Positions 1 to 11,908 of a DNA stretch of 64,000 nucleotides are shown here, piece by piece (the first letter of the stretch is position 1; every line of letters starts with the position of its first letter). The stretch lies in contig CM074769.1 in assembly GCA_037355855.1 (NCBI GenBank), positions 620,001 through 684,000 of the forward strand. The letters are read 5' to 3'. The position numbers and the translations under genes are program-made. This DNA is from Pseudo-nitzschia pungens (lineage: Eukaryota > Bacillariophyta > Bacillariophyceae > Bacillariales > Bacillariaceae). Below the pieces are notes generated by a model that was given only the letters and a program-made list of their open reading frames with translations, was not told the DNA's origin and made no database searches.

Positions 1-233
1 AGATTCTGCGAATGTATATGCCGCGACAGAAGGTGTACATTGCGGTTCTGCAAGAATTTTTGACACTTGTCAGAAGAATATACTACTAAGGTTACTGTGT
101 TGAATTTTTGCGATGTTTGTTTCTGATCTCACCGAGTGATGCCAATTTTTGTCATTCCAATTTGACGCAAGCAGGAAAAGCCAATTTTTCGGATAATTTG
201 TTTTGGAAAAACTACTTTTTTCATTGCGAAGAA

Positions 234-572
234 ATGAGAACCGAGGAGCTCAACCATCGTCTGGCAGAAACAACAACATCTTCGGATGGACCATCAAAAC
301 CGACGACTCGGGTTGGGATAGCTTCGTCGGAAGAGAGCATCGGTGTGACAAATACAAAAGGTTGCGATGAAGATGATCACGACGGTGACGACTCATCGCT
401 GGTGCCCGCGGGATCGGATTCAGAAGAAGACGACGATTCATCATACGTTTTTCAATCGCCACCCAACACGGGGGAATCATTTGCGACAATGAGATCCGTT
501 GACGACGATCTCGTTCTTGTGGACACCCAGGCAAAAATGAAGGGAAGAAGCCCGAACAAAAATAATTGTTAA
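234..572 (+). CDS. small acidic hypothetical protein, possibly a 3' exon
   Basis: An open frame of about 112 codons starts at the ATG at 234 and ends at the TAA at 570-572. The frame is open upstream to about 108 without an ATG, so this could be the last exon of a gene that begins outside the window. The product is rich in Asp, Glu and Ser: a run of acidic residues at about residues 45-75 is followed by a Val/Leu/Asp-rich tail ending in Lys-Asn. There is no recognisable domain, signal peptide or membrane segment. It converges with the CCT-domain gene at 864-3207, and the roughly 290 bases between them hold no clear gene. I do not recognise it; the composition suggests a disordered nuclear or regulatory tail, but that is inference. 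Confidence 0.35.
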   Translation: MRTEELNHRLAETTTSSDGPSKPTTRVGIASSEESIGVTNTKGCDEDDHDGDDSSLVPAGSDSEEDDDSSYVFQSPPNTGESFATMRSVDDDLVLVDTQAKMKGRSPNKNNC

Positions 573-863
573 ACTGCTGTAAATCACTTTTTTATTATTA
601 ATGATTGATCCATGTGACTCGCTCGTTTTTGAATTTGGGTGAGACAATCTGTCAGGTCGAAGCAGACTGGTATTTTTCGCACGGATTATACGCTCGCCAT
701 CGCTACAAGAATAACTGAGTTCGACCTTGTTTGCAGTGTCAATCCAGTGTTCCGCGCTGGTTTCTGAAACAAAGCTCAAACCGAGTAAGTTACGAAAATC
801 CTCGGAAATTGTCTCTCTGTACCAATTAAGTTCCAATTAGAGTAGACTAGATTACAACAAATA

Positions 864-3207
864 TTACGTCAAACTCATGAGCTCCCTCATAAGCAGTTCG
901 TCATCCTTCTTAACAAAGCGCCCTTTAACTCGTAGACGGCTATCTGCAAAGTTCTTGCGAACGTCGTATTTTACGGTCTTCGTCCACACTCGATGGTTTC
1001 TCTTTTCCAAGAAACGACCGATCCGGACCTTGCGACTTTCAGGAGAATACGCACCGATCCAACCATCGGGGCGTTCGACTTCCAGCAGTCCGTCTTCCCC
1101 AACCTTGGATTTAATATTTGGATCACTCATAGAGCGAGGTCGGCCCGACCCCGGAACGTGAACTTCTTTTTCTTTCGACTTCTCCTGTTGCTCCAGCACT
1201 TCCTTCTTTTTTTGTTTTTCTCGTTTGGCCCGTTCTTTCATTTCCTTCTTTTCTTGTTTTTCTTTTTCCTTCTGCTCCTTCTTCAACTGCCTTTCCTTTC
1301 GTCTCTGCTCCTTCAGTTTTTCTTTCGCAATGGCAGCAGCGGATGGTGGCTTCGGGACCCTGATTGTTGGAGGAGCTGATTTTCGTCTCGGAGGTTTCGG
1401 CGATTTTGTTTTGTTCTTGGATTTCTGTTTTTGTTGCTTCTGTTGCTTCTTTTGTTTCTGTTGCGTCAAAAGCTGTTGAAAGTGGTGCTGATGCTGCAGC
1501 TGTTGCTTCATGATTTGTTGTTGCTGCTGCTGTTGCTGTTGTGGTTGCTGCTGCTGTTGTTGTTCTTGTTCTTGTTGCTGCGATGACACCTCTGCTGGCC
1601 CAGACGATGACTCCATCCAGCGACCAAAATTTGCTTGTGTATCGTCGGTCTGATTCCCGATCAGTGGAGAAAACAGAGAGTTTGACCGTGATCTGAAGTT
1701 GTCGAGATCGATCGACATCGCAGAGTTCGCACGAGATCTATGATGTTGTTGCTGCTGCAATGCCAATTCTAACGCGGACCAAGTCGAATTTGCACGTGTG
1801 CGATTTTCCAGAGCGGACCAAGTTGAGTTCGACCGTGATCGAATGTCGATTTGATCTCCCTGTTCCCAATTACCAATGCCACCATCAAACTCAAGATCCC
1901 CGATTCCATCCGAAGCTACGGAACCGGTTTTGCCGTCTGCCATGTTATGAGCACCGTGTTGCTCTTTTTCCTTCACATTGAGAAAATCGAAATCCAATTG
2001 TCCCAACAAATCGATTTCTTCCGTTGCTTTGTTAGAAAGTGAGCCACTGTGCAGTATATCCTCTAGCATTGTCGCATCGCCCTGCTCATATCGATCAAGC
2101 GCATACTGAATTTCATTATCTTGCCCCGAAATGATTAAATCCTTTAAAATCCCCTTTTGATCTCTATTAATGATCCCCTTTTCTTCTAATTCCGTTGATA
2201 CTAACAATCGCTCCTGATAGACTCTATCAGATACGTTCAGCAAAGACAGACGGTTAGACAGCGAAACATTGATCGTTGCGGACTATTCGAAACATAACGG
2301 TACTCACTCCTGAACGAGGTCTTTTCCCAAAGTGCATCGTTTCGTAAGACGTAGACAAGCTAGTTGGCGGTGTGTGCGATAGTTGTTGTGTCAATGACAA
2401 TTCGTCGTCGCTTTCTGTCTGAGTTCTTTTGAAGACCTTGCTTGCTGCCACAGGATCCTGTATGTTATTCATGAACCATCCGCTTTCTCTAGAGGGTTGA
2501 GCAAAACTTGTCTGGTTGGCATTATTAGCCTGAATACGTCCCGGAGACAAGGATTTCTCTGGAATGGGCTGTAAGGGGTTGAAATTTCATCGCCGATGAT
2601 GGTTCTGTAATGCGTGCGTTACTTTCGTCGTGGTCATCCCCATTATCGTCTCCATCGTCCTCCATGACACCATCGGAGCTAGATTCCAACACACTCTCTT
2701 TGCTCGTGGACGCTCGATTCTTTGAGACGGAACTTTCTCCATCCGTGGTGGGAGTTGTGTCCATCTGATTAGAGTTTACAACACCGTTCATTCCTGCCAC
2801 ATCCATCGTCCCCAGGGTGACGGTGTCGACGGCATGGTCCATATCGCCATTCAATCCTGTTCTTCCGCTCTCGCTACCGGTATCAGTCATCGTCAAGTCC
2901 ATTTCATCTATCGCGTCGTCCTCTTCTTTTCGCGAATCTTCGCGGATAACCATCGTTCTGGTCCTCATGTTCCTCCACAATGTTTTGCGAGATCCACGAG
3001 TCGCTCGTTGGGAGAGGCGTCGTCTTCGCTCTGATAGCCAAGGCTTGTCTTTCGAAATTCCACGTCCCGGTCTCCAGGAAACTGATGACAGAGCCTCGGA
3101 AATTCGAATGCGTCGGCGTCCTTCTAATTTCCAATTCGACTTCGTTGAAAGTTTTCGGCCTTCCTAGTGTTTTGTTGTTGCTGTGAATGGTAAATAGCGA
3201 TTCGCAT
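864..3207 (-). CDS. CCT-domain transcriptional regulator (needs four +1 frame changes)
   Basis: The C-terminus is a clear CCT motif: a basic stretch containing RIGRFLEKRNHRVW, then YDVRKNFADSRLRVKGRF. CCT domains (CONSTANS, CO-like, TOC1) act in nuclear DNA and NF-Y binding. Before it lie a Lys/Arg/Glu-rich helix, a poly-Gln block (about 1500-1570) and Ser/Arg-rich repeats (RSRSNS, RANSTWSALE). A region near 2050-2240 contains the conserved-looking ELEEKGIINRDQKG. Upstream, an acidic Asp/Ser-rich N-terminus can be followed to an ATG at 3207 (MRIAIYH...). The pieces lie in four successive frames, each +1 from the last, near 3143, 2941, 2525-2620 and 2240-2290; the total length (2344 bases, 1 mod 3) fits four extra bases. 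For the third, a 211-base GT-AG intron (2569-2779) is an alternative. For the fourth, a 25-base GTGAGT...TAG gap (2283-2307) restores the frame but is implausibly short. The CCT end is secure; the 5' model is tentative. Confidence 0.72.
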
Positions 3208-4390
3208 CACACAGAATCCAGTTATGAAGACTAACCCCACGTACAGAATCTTGATTGCTTTCGTGCAACCACTCTGCAAGGGTTTGAATTGGGGGTATGT
3301 ACGGTAACTTACTGGTAATTACGGTATTGATGTGATGGATGCAGAATTGCTTAGGGACTTGTTCCTTTCTACTGCAGATGCACTCGTGAGAGCAAGCAGT
3401 AGGAACTACCGTAACTACTTCGAGGTAAACAATAATTTAAGTACAGAAGAAAATACTTCGTACTAAGGAGGGGAATGATGGGCACCGAACCGTAGGTTTA
3501 TCCGCGTGCAACAATGATATTGAGTCGAACGATCAGCACTGACCCGGTTGTGCACGAGCGCACATGTTCGGTCAAGCGCAGCAACCGGTAATCTTATGGA
3601 GTCGTACGTTCACGGTTCACATTCGTATGAAATAAATAATGTAACGTACCTGGTACGTCTCCTACCGGGTACTCGTACGTGGAATCAATCGAAATTCTGT
3701 TTGAGTAAACCTTAAGGTTAGCTACGAGTAAGGTTTAACCTTACATACCATGCTCGATCAGCTGACCAAGGGTTTTGATTTTGTACATCACGGATAACAG
3801 CCCTTTCAGAGGCAATGCGGTATGTAAAATCTTTACGAGCACGGGTAATAATGTTCTTGTGATCACGAGTAACCTCAATCGTTAAAAACAGGGGAACGAG
3901 TTCAGTACGGTACGCAGTAATACTGAAAGATTTCATTCGATGTAGTAGAGTTAGTACCATGTAGTGACGACGACACATTGTTGTACTATTGTTCTTGCAG
4001 ATAAGCAGTGTTCGCAATGTGAGAATTATTACACGTATGAAAATTCGATCTTACGAAAAGTTCAAGTTCTCTTCGTTCTTCTGAGGCAATGAATGAAGAA
4101 AGAAATTGTCCAAAACAACGTAAGAACGCGACCAAGTTTCCTTTCGGGATAGAAACGCTTATTTGCGTCACTGATCCCGCGTGACTTCTCGTGTTTCCCT
4201 TTGTTTACGGTAACTTATTTTGTATCGATAGTGACGTTCCAAATACGGTTACATACGGGTAGATACTACCGTACATGCAGAAAAGACCGGTCGATAGAGA
4301 GGTTGCAATCCAGGGTATATAGAAATTGTACAGATCCTACGTTAGGGCTCAGCATCCTTGGTAGTAGCACCCTCCATAGCAGCCTGTTAC
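3208..4390. other. intergenic region, no gene seen
   Basis: No convincing coding sequence. The stretch is rich in short GTAC-, TACCGGTA- and AAGGTTA-type words (for example around 3300-3330 and 3713-3740), which recur in other gaps of this window. Open frames on the minus strand at 3718-4171 are short, have ordinary non-coding composition and match no family I know. Confidence 0.5.
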
Positions 4391-4592
4391 AGCATCCTGC
4401 TAGGCTTCCTGCTTAGCATTCTGTAGGCTGGTGTTACTGCTGGGAACCAAGGTATGTACTAGCTAAAGACAATCCATGTTTACCTCGACAGCATCCTGCT
4501 AGGCTTCCTGCTTAGCATTCTGTAGGCTGGTGTTACGGCTGGGAACCAAGGTATGTACTAGTAGCTAAAGACAGAATCAATGTTTACCTTGA
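4391..4592. repeat. tandem duplication, about 99-bp period, two copies
   Basis: The word AGCATCCTGCTAGGCTTCCT begins at 4391 and again at 4490. Each copy continues through the same CTTAGCATTCTGTAGGCTGG segment and ends in a GTTTACCT word, with only a few substitutions and short indels between copies. No coding content; it lies between the CCT gene and the coiled-coil gene. Confidence 0.85.
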
Positions 4593-4865
4593 CAGCCTGT
4601 CGTTCCAATGCAAAGTTGCGATTAGGCTGTTACTTCTTGTCTTTCAGATCTTTATTGCTTTTCATATGGGCATGAAAACATCTGTCACAACGATTGTTCC
4701 TAACTAGCACGACCAATACAAGAACTAGTATCAAACTGTTAATGGAGCGAGGACATGGCTGTGCCGTTCGTTGTACCACATTATTATTGTTTGCACCGAT
4801 GAATAAACGATAACACCAACTATTTTATCTGTATTCAACTCCGTTCATTTTCCTTCATTGGTTGC
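4593..4865. other. intergenic region, no gene seen
   Basis: A/T-rich spacer downstream of the coiled-coil gene on the minus strand. It probably holds that gene's 3' untranslated region. No structure beyond simple words was seen. Confidence 0.4.
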
Positions 4866-6322
4866 TTATGGCCCGCTTTCCATATCATTGGAATCGTCCT
4901 CAACCAATGTAACTTCAATGTTTGCCGTGTGATTGTAATCTTCTTCTCCATTTGCATCCTCCACAGTATTTGCCGTGTGATCATAACCTCCGTCTCCGTA
5001 TGCTTCGTTTATCAGGTCGGTAGCATCGAGTGGTGACATGGAGGGGCTGGTATGCGACGAGATCACCGCATTTATCTTGTGGATCATGTCGTCTTCCGGA
5101 CCAGAAAGTTGAGAGCCGTGCTGCCCATTTTCAAGATGTCTGTCTTCATGGAAAAGAGGTTCTCGAGATTTGAGAAGGGAAAAGTCCACGTGCAACGACT
5201 GTATCTTTACTCTCAAGTCGTGGTTGTCTTCCAAAAGTTTCTGTATTTGATTTGTCTGGTGTTCGATCATTTTTTGCTGTTCGTTCATGATGGTTTGATT
5301 CTCTTTTATCAATTGGTGCTGCACGGCAAGAGTGGAATTCAACGTATACATCTGCATCTGCATCTTTGTGAAGAGCGATCCCAGATTCTCCTCCATTTTC
5401 GTTGATTGTTGTTTGAACAAATCGATCATGTTCTCCTCCGTCTTCTTTGCCATGAAGGACAATCCGGCCATTGCAGCGCCGAGATCGGACTGAGTGAGGG
5501 GCGGTTCCCTTCCCGCCATCGAAGTCGTCACCGACGGGTTTGAATTTCGCTGATTTTGCGGAACCCTTTCCATGTTTGCAGCCGCGACGGGCATGGACAT
5601 CACGGATGGATTCCCCTGGCTTCGTTCAACACCTTGCAGGTTTGGAGCCGCTGCGGGTACCTTCGTTGTCGTACCACCCGCATTCGGAGCCTGAGAATGG
5701 TTTGCTATTCTCGCGGTAAGCTTCATGAAATGGAGCTTCACGGATGTCGAATCCTTGGTCGAGGCAGAACTTGCGAGCTTGATCCTGAGACGCGATATGT
5801 TTCCGAGGCCCGCCCGGAACGACGCAAATAGCTCGGTGCCAGTCGGCTGTTTTCGGCATAGGATGTCTTTCCGTTTTCGTCCTTGTTCAATCTATATGGT
5901 ATCCCCTTGCAAGTCATCAGATACGTTTCTTTTCCGTCCGGGTTCGTCAAAAATATTTCGACAGCCTTCCCACTAAAAACGATTTGGAGACCCCCGAAGA
6001 AAAACGGGGAGTTGCGTTTGGAATCGGTGGAGGAGTTGGGAGGTACGGGCTCGATGTGCTCTACGATGAGGTGTGCCGGTGTTGGAATAGAGTAGTAATC
6101 GAGGCTTTCGTCATCGGCCGAACTTCCTGCAGTGCTCTCTTGCTTTGGCTGTAACAGAAACGAGGATTTTTTCCCTTTTTCTTGAAAGAGAAGTGCCTTT
6201 CCAGAAGTGTCATCTTTTTCGATTGTGGCGAGATTTCCGTTCGATGATGTTGTGAAACAGCAAGTCAGATGCGGTTTCGAAGCAGAATCGGCACGAGTCT
6301 TTGTAGTATTCGGATCCGACAT
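4866..6322 (-). CDS. coiled-coil protein with a conserved-looking VVPGGPRKHI segment (two +1 frame changes)
   Basis: Start ATG at 6322 (MSDPNTTKTR). Residues 1 to about 150 are Ser/Thr/Lys-rich and end in a segment containing VEIFLTNPDGKETYLMTCKG. Next comes a compact block, ADWHRAICVVPGGPRKHI followed by ASQDQARKFCLDQGFDI, then a Pro/Ala/Asn linker. A Gln/Glu/Met-rich coiled coil of about 90 residues follows (ending near KIQSLHVDFSLLK), and the C-terminus is acidic. The three parts are in three frames, each +1 from the previous. The changes fall near 5844 (an AGC CGA context) and near 5714 (TAC CGC GAG, giving a smooth FHEAY/ARIANHSQ join). No GT lies in the bases just before the first change, so a local intron there is unlikely. 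Length 1457 bases (2 mod 3) fits two surplus bases, giving about 484 residues. I do not recognise the family; the middle block looks like a small globular domain. Confidence 0.6.
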
Positions 6323-7014
6323 TTTTCCTCTCAATAGTATTTGCAAACGCTGTCAATGGCGATTGTCGGAGTGACCACTCGAACCAAGATCGATGTGTCG
6401 ACGGAAGCAATGACGGATACGAAGTAATCTTGCTTTGTCATCTCGAGAACTGGTAATCAGAACAGATAAATTGGTTGAGCCATTAGGCCTAAGGTTACCG
6501 TATTCTAAATTAATACCCTTACATGGACGACAAACTCTGATCCAAATTTTTTCGACCTATGCCCAGAATTTGTTTTGTTGTGCCATAGGATGTTGTAATC
6601 ATACCGTGAGTGTACCCGATGGTACGCGTGTGACTTGTAAGATACTAGCAACGCTAAAAAACAAAGTATTGAGTATTGAGTAATATTGAATAGTCACAAG
6701 ACAAATCTCCTTATTTGCTTTCAACTGGAACACTGGAACGGACTTCTGTTGTTCCAACGCTTCTGTTGTTCCAATGACTAACACTAACCTGTCGAAACCA
6801 CTATCTTTTCCCATCACATTCTTTTCATTTCTGTGACGTGCGACGCATTTGGCCGATCGATCGAAACTTGTGCGGAGCGAAGAGATCAGGTCGATTCTTT
6901 CTTTTGATTGACAGCAGAAGCATCGAAGCTCAAAAAAAGGACACATTTATGGTACACGTACCCGTGTCCTCGTCGTTCATTATTATTTTGTGAAATCCGC
7001 CGTGCCTCTCTTCG
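6323..7014. other. divergent intergenic region
   Basis: Lies between the 5' ends of the coiled-coil gene (-) and the DUF229 gene (+), so it should contain both promoters. It carries an AAGGTTACCGTA word near 6490 and an inverted CCAACGCTTCTGTTGTTCCA word pair near 6750. No coding sequence was recognised. Confidence 0.4.
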
Positions 7015-9756
7015 ATGGATGGGCAGCGCGGAATCGATCGCATGAAGCAACGGGTTCGACGGCAAGAGCCGCCACAGCCATGGCAAAAGGAAGCAAGATG
7101 TCAGCGTTCATGGAACTGCGGCGCGAAAATATTGTACCTCCAAGTTTCGTTCGTTATTTTGTCGTTCCTTTTCTCCCTGACATGTTCGTTGTTGTGGTTT
7201 CGGGTGGATTCCATGCGAATCGGTTCCGATCTCGTCGATCGCGTCTCGAAAGCCGCTGTTTTCCCCCCCGCACGAGTTCACGAACCGAAATCGGTCTTTC
7301 ATCAATCAACGCAAGAAACGAAAGCGCATCAAACATTCTCGGTGGATCAAACCCATTCCGCAACACAAAACAACAGTGTTGTTGTTGTTGCCGGAGCCGT
7401 CATGAGCGAGTTCGCTTGCAGAGTTTTGTCGCGACACGTCACGAGCTCGAACGTTCTCGTTGTTGCACCCGGTGCCGTCTCGCTCGCTCTCGCAGCCACA
7501 GATCCGAATCACGGGCATGACGGCGATGGTGCGACTCATCGAGAATCCGTTGGAGCTGCTTTTCTTCGGGCCGGTGTGGCAGAGGGCCATTCCATTCATG
7601 CGATCAATGATAATGGGTCGAGGGAACAACCATACACCGGGAACCACCAACCAACATTGGATGATTGGTGGAATTCGTTTGGGAACGTTGGAAACCAAGA
7701 TGATGCTCGAAATTTTGCCACAAATTCCGAGTTTTGGTTCTCTACCAACCCAAATGAAAAACCGTCATGGATCCTTCTTGCAGTTTTTGATTCCGCTTTT
7801 GGTTCGGGGGACTATTTGTGGAAGAAGGCTAGTTCATTCTTGGAAGAATGCACGGTGACATACATCGTTGTTGCTATACATTCGGTCAAACTCAAGGATG
7901 GATCTTATCGGTTTTGGGGTCTAAATGCAGTGGAGTCGCTTCTGCGGAGGAGATACAAAATACAGAATTTATCTTGCTCCCATTATCATGCAACACACGG
8001 TGATGCAAGCGACACTTTCGAACGATACGGCCCGAATGCCCTGTTTCAATCAGTTGAGCAGGTGAAAGACTTTCTTCGGTGGGGAGCCGATGCATCAGAA
8101 GTGTACGGAGAATCAACACAGCACGACGTTTTCACGAGTTACATTTTTGCGACCCAAGGCCTCGATTTGGCTATTCCGACTCCGCAAATCTATCTCGAGC
8201 AAGGAGGGACGGAAATTGACGTGTTCAGCATGCACGACATGAACCATCTTCCGCCACTCAAGTCATGCCCCGAAGCAGAGAATTACGACAAGTATTTTGA
8301 CTTTGACTTTGACGAGGTCAGTGAACCTTCATGCGTCTACAGTTCGACCTACTATTATTTCGGTTGAGGCCATTATTGTTCGCTCACTTTTCTTCTCTTC
8401 GATCAATGCGTATAGAATTCTTTGCGACTACAACTCTCCGACGAAACATTCATAGAATATTCGCTGGAGAAAAGCGGGGAAGGGCTCAGCGAGGAATTCT
8501 CAATTTGGATGAATGGGAAGACCCTGTTGGAGTCGGAAGCTATTTGCATAAAACACAGAACTGGTCTGGCCAAATGCAAAACTCGAATCGCTGATGGCAA
8601 CATCCCGAAGAACATTGTTTCTGGGAATAGTCAGAGCCCCAATGTTCTGTTGATTCTTCTCGATCCAATAAGTAGGCCACATTTCGATCGCGCAATGACA
8701 AAAACGAAAACCGTGCTGAGTGAATTGAACTTCACGAAATTCGGAAAATACACAGCGGTAGGGCCAAATTCAGGACCCAACCAGGCGGCCTTGTATTCGG
8801 GTATCAAGTTGAAAAATCGAGGTGATCTTCACAATCATCTCGGTGCCGATGAGTGGCTATGGGATCGATTGAGGGCGGCAGGTTACGTCACGTTAAAAGC
8901 AGAGGATAGTTGCATCGAAAACTCGAACATGATGCAGAGCCTTGCACCAAATACGACGCATGGAAGTGCTCTAGAAGGACTTTTTTGTTTTGACGCTTTC
9001 TCTCGACCAAACTGCATCGGACCGGACCTAGCTTCATCGATTCTTTTCGACTATGGAGAACAGTTCATATCCACGTATGAAAACTTACGAACGAATACTC
9101 ATTCCAACTTGCGATGGGCTTCGTTCATGCACTTCATCGATAGTCACGAGGATACGATGATATTATCAGCTAGCCTTGATCCGGGTCTTTCACAATTCTT
9201 GAAAAATATGGCAGAAAAAGGTCATTTTGAGAATTCAGTAGTCATCCTAACCTCGGATCACGGCCTTCACTACGGACCGAACTTCCCGAGCAGGAAAGGT
9301 CGTCGAGAAGCAACGGAACCCATTCTATACTTGCACATTCCGCCGTATCTTCGCCATTCAATTGACATGGATACGCTGATTTCGAATTCTCGTTTATGGA
9401 CAACACCATTTGATGTACATGAGACAATACTTGAACTCACCCAAACTTCCTCGAAAAGTTCAAGTGGTCTTCGAGCAGGCCACACCTTGACGAATCATCT
9501 CCCCAAATCGAGAAGGGAGTGTAAAGAAAACTCCGATTTGATTCCAACGACATATTGTGATTTGCAACTGAACGAGACAATAAAAGACGACAACGCTCAT
9601 GGTTTTTGTGGAGTTCCGAAAAGGATGCCTACAATTAATTCTTTCTTTATGGATATCCCTCCGCTGAAACGGCGGCCCTTGATGAAGTTGGACAGCAAGT
9701 GCCGTGATGAGAAGCAACAATTGTCAGATGGCAGCATCTGTAGTAAATATGGTTGA
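7015..9756 (+). CDS. membrane-anchored DUF229 (alkaline phosphatase superfamily) protein
   Basis: Two exons, 7015-8316 and 8416-9756, joined by a 99-base intron (GTCAGT...TATAG). It removes in-frame stops and joins FDFDE to NSLRLQLSDE in phase 0, giving about 880 residues. A short basic N-terminus is followed by one hydrophobic segment (residues about 40-62, VSFVILSFLFSLTCSLLWF), a type II signal anchor. Exon 2 carries the DUF229 (PF02995) pattern: PNVLLILLDPISRPHFDR near its start, then NQAALYSG, LRAAGYVTLKAEDS and VVILTSDHGLHYG. The Asp and His residues of these motifs correspond to metal-binding positions of the sulfatase/phosphatase fold. The gene probably acts in the secretory pathway or at the cell surface; the substrate is unknown. 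Neither exon contains a frame change, which makes it a useful intact control. Opposite-strand and shifted frames here are shadows. Confidence 0.85.
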
Positions 9757-11908
9757 AGTTTGTTTTTACCCGCTCCCATAATTTGCCTCATACAAGTGAC
9801 AGGACCTGATTTTCGTAGGGAATAAGGTTTCCCCAAGTACCACTAGTATCTGTTTAACTCTCAGACTCACCCAAGGTTGTGGGTTGTCGTTGCTTCGAAT
9901 GGAACAGAAGTCGTTTCATGCTTCGGTCTACTGGTCTTATAGAACGACGTGTCCCCGTGGCTTCAACTCAATCGTGTTGCGCGTCTAGGCTTCTTTCGCT
10001 GGGCTTGTCCCCTTATTTCGATTCAGTCGTTTCTTACTGTTGTATCACCACTGTTGTCCTCTTGTTACTGCTGATGCTCTTTCGTTGGGAGGCACGGCAT
10101 CTGATGCTCTTTCGTTGGGAAAAACGGCATCCATGCCTAGACTTGGATGTAAAAGAACCATCTGACTTCCCAGAGCTAGGGGACGTCGCACGGTGGGCAT
10201 TCTTCCGCTGGCCCTACTAGAAGGGGAACCTGCGGGAGCGCTCTGCCGCGTCCCCAGGACGTTAGGAGAATCGCCACAACGCGATAAGAACACCACCGAC
10301 GCCAGGACGCTGGCCGGAGCCCGGAGGACGTCAAAAGCTTGGTCAGCAGCGGCATCCATGCCTACTCTTGGAAGTAAAAGATCCATCTGATGGATGTAAA
10401 ACTCAGCTGCAAGTGCCTGTTGTGGCCTCTTTGACAAACATGGGGGCCAGTCTATTTGGAATCGGGGTTGGCGCCGCTTTCGCGGTTGCGTTCGCGTTTT
10501 TCGTTGCTAGCGAAACGCCCAGGAACGGATGCCCTGCTGTGGAAGTCCAATTGTTCGGCGATCGCTTCTTGGTGTTCCACCGCCGAGGCCCAAAACGGGT
10601 TGTTGCAGATGCTTCGAGATTCGTTGGCGCTGGCGCTTTCACCATTGAACAACAGCCGACGCTCCGTGCGTTCAACAAGAAGGGGCGCCACAGTGCCACA
10701 AGCCTGCCGTTCGCTTCCAGCCCGAGAGAATCGGTGCCCCCGGTCAACGGACTGCAAGGATCGTCTTACCACAGTCGAGGTGTCGTTGTCGTGAGTTCGC
10801 TGTCTGTGATACAAGAAGAAGGGACGCCGCCTTGTCCCCGTAATTGAAGACCGTTGCTCTTGAAAGGCCGCCGGAATGCCATCACCAAGGGGTGTACCCG
10901 TGGTGACTTCTCATAATATGGTTCAATGCGTTCATTCCGGAGCATGTCCTTGTAGAAACAATAACCACTCCCCCCGGACTCACCTGGATGAGAAGGAGGT
11001 TGCGTTGCACTCAACAGCCTTCAAGCTCATCAGGAAACCATGTCAAAGCAATTGAAACGAAAACACCATGGAATTTAAGCAATAACAACTCCCCGCCGCC
11101 GTTGTCCCCGTTGAGTTAAGGACCGAGAGCAGGAGCTTTCTCGGGCCCTCGCAATTTAGACAGTAGTAAGTCGCAATTTAAACAATAACAACCCGCCCCG
11201 GACAGCTCGTACGTCCCTCTGATTGTAGATTCGCAACAATTCCACGTCATTGTGTTTGCTATTCGTCCTCATGAGCGCCGCGGCAATACAGACGCGTCCT
11301 TGGCGAGATCGCAAAGCCGTAGTCGCCGAATGATTCGGACTCGAGTGCGTAATTCAAACAATAACAACCCCCCCCCCCCCTGGAGCAACCCGGACGCAAA
11401 GGAGACCCTGTGGCAAGGGGAGAACTCTCCCAGGCGCCGAAAGAAGTGGCAAAAACGAAAATAGACTTAACTGGCAGCAGCCTGATAAGGGTGTGTTTTT
11501 CTGTCTACGGAATTTCTTTCACTGACTTAGTCACTCAAGGAAGGGGGAGAAGTCCAGGGCATGTGGTCTTCAGTATTCTTCGTCCGTGTAATAGCTTTCA
11601 TTTTGTGTCCGATGGAATAACCGCTGTCGCCCACCTTAATATGTCTGACGAGACTAAAGATTCGCTGCGCATTGAATACATCAGACGAATGGAAAGAGGA
11701 CACTATAAAGTTCGATGAAAGAACTCTAATCTGAAAGCTGAGAGACAAAGACGGAAATCTCGAATTACGCTTTCCACCCGAGTGCATTTTTGTTGCAATA
11801 TGGGACTGCTCAAAACAATTTATTCTATCTTTCACTTTGATAGCGGCACGCAACAATAGATCATAGATAAGCATTATCGCGACGTGGTGCGCAATCTAAA
11901 TCAGTTTG
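9757..11908. other. repeat-bearing region without a supported gene
   Basis: Several 100-160 codon frames occur on both strands (for example plus 10368-10847 and minus 10045-10747). They overlap each other, lack motifs and follow repeats, so I do not call them. A 30-bp tandem duplication lies at 10071-10130. A word near GGCATCCATGCCTA followed by AAGTAAAAGA recurs at about 10127 and 10350. A CAATAACAAC word followed by a C-rich run recurs near 10960, 11080, 11190 and 11360. The region may be a decayed element or an unrecognised gene with frame changes. Confidence 0.35.
10071..10130. repeat. 30-bp tandem duplication
   Basis: CTGATGCTCTTTCGTTGGGA occurs at 10071 and again at 10101. Each copy is followed by a related 10-base tail ending ACGGCAT. 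Confidence 0.9.

Noticed and set aside
477..836. 119-codon minus-strand frame downstream of the CCT gene
   Set aside because: It has no ATG at its start and overlaps the acidic plus-strand frame; no motif.
10368..10847. 159-codon plus-strand frame with a hydrophobic N-terminal stretch
   Set aside because: It competes with minus-strand frames of similar length in a repeat-rich segment and has no recognisable domain or regulatory context.
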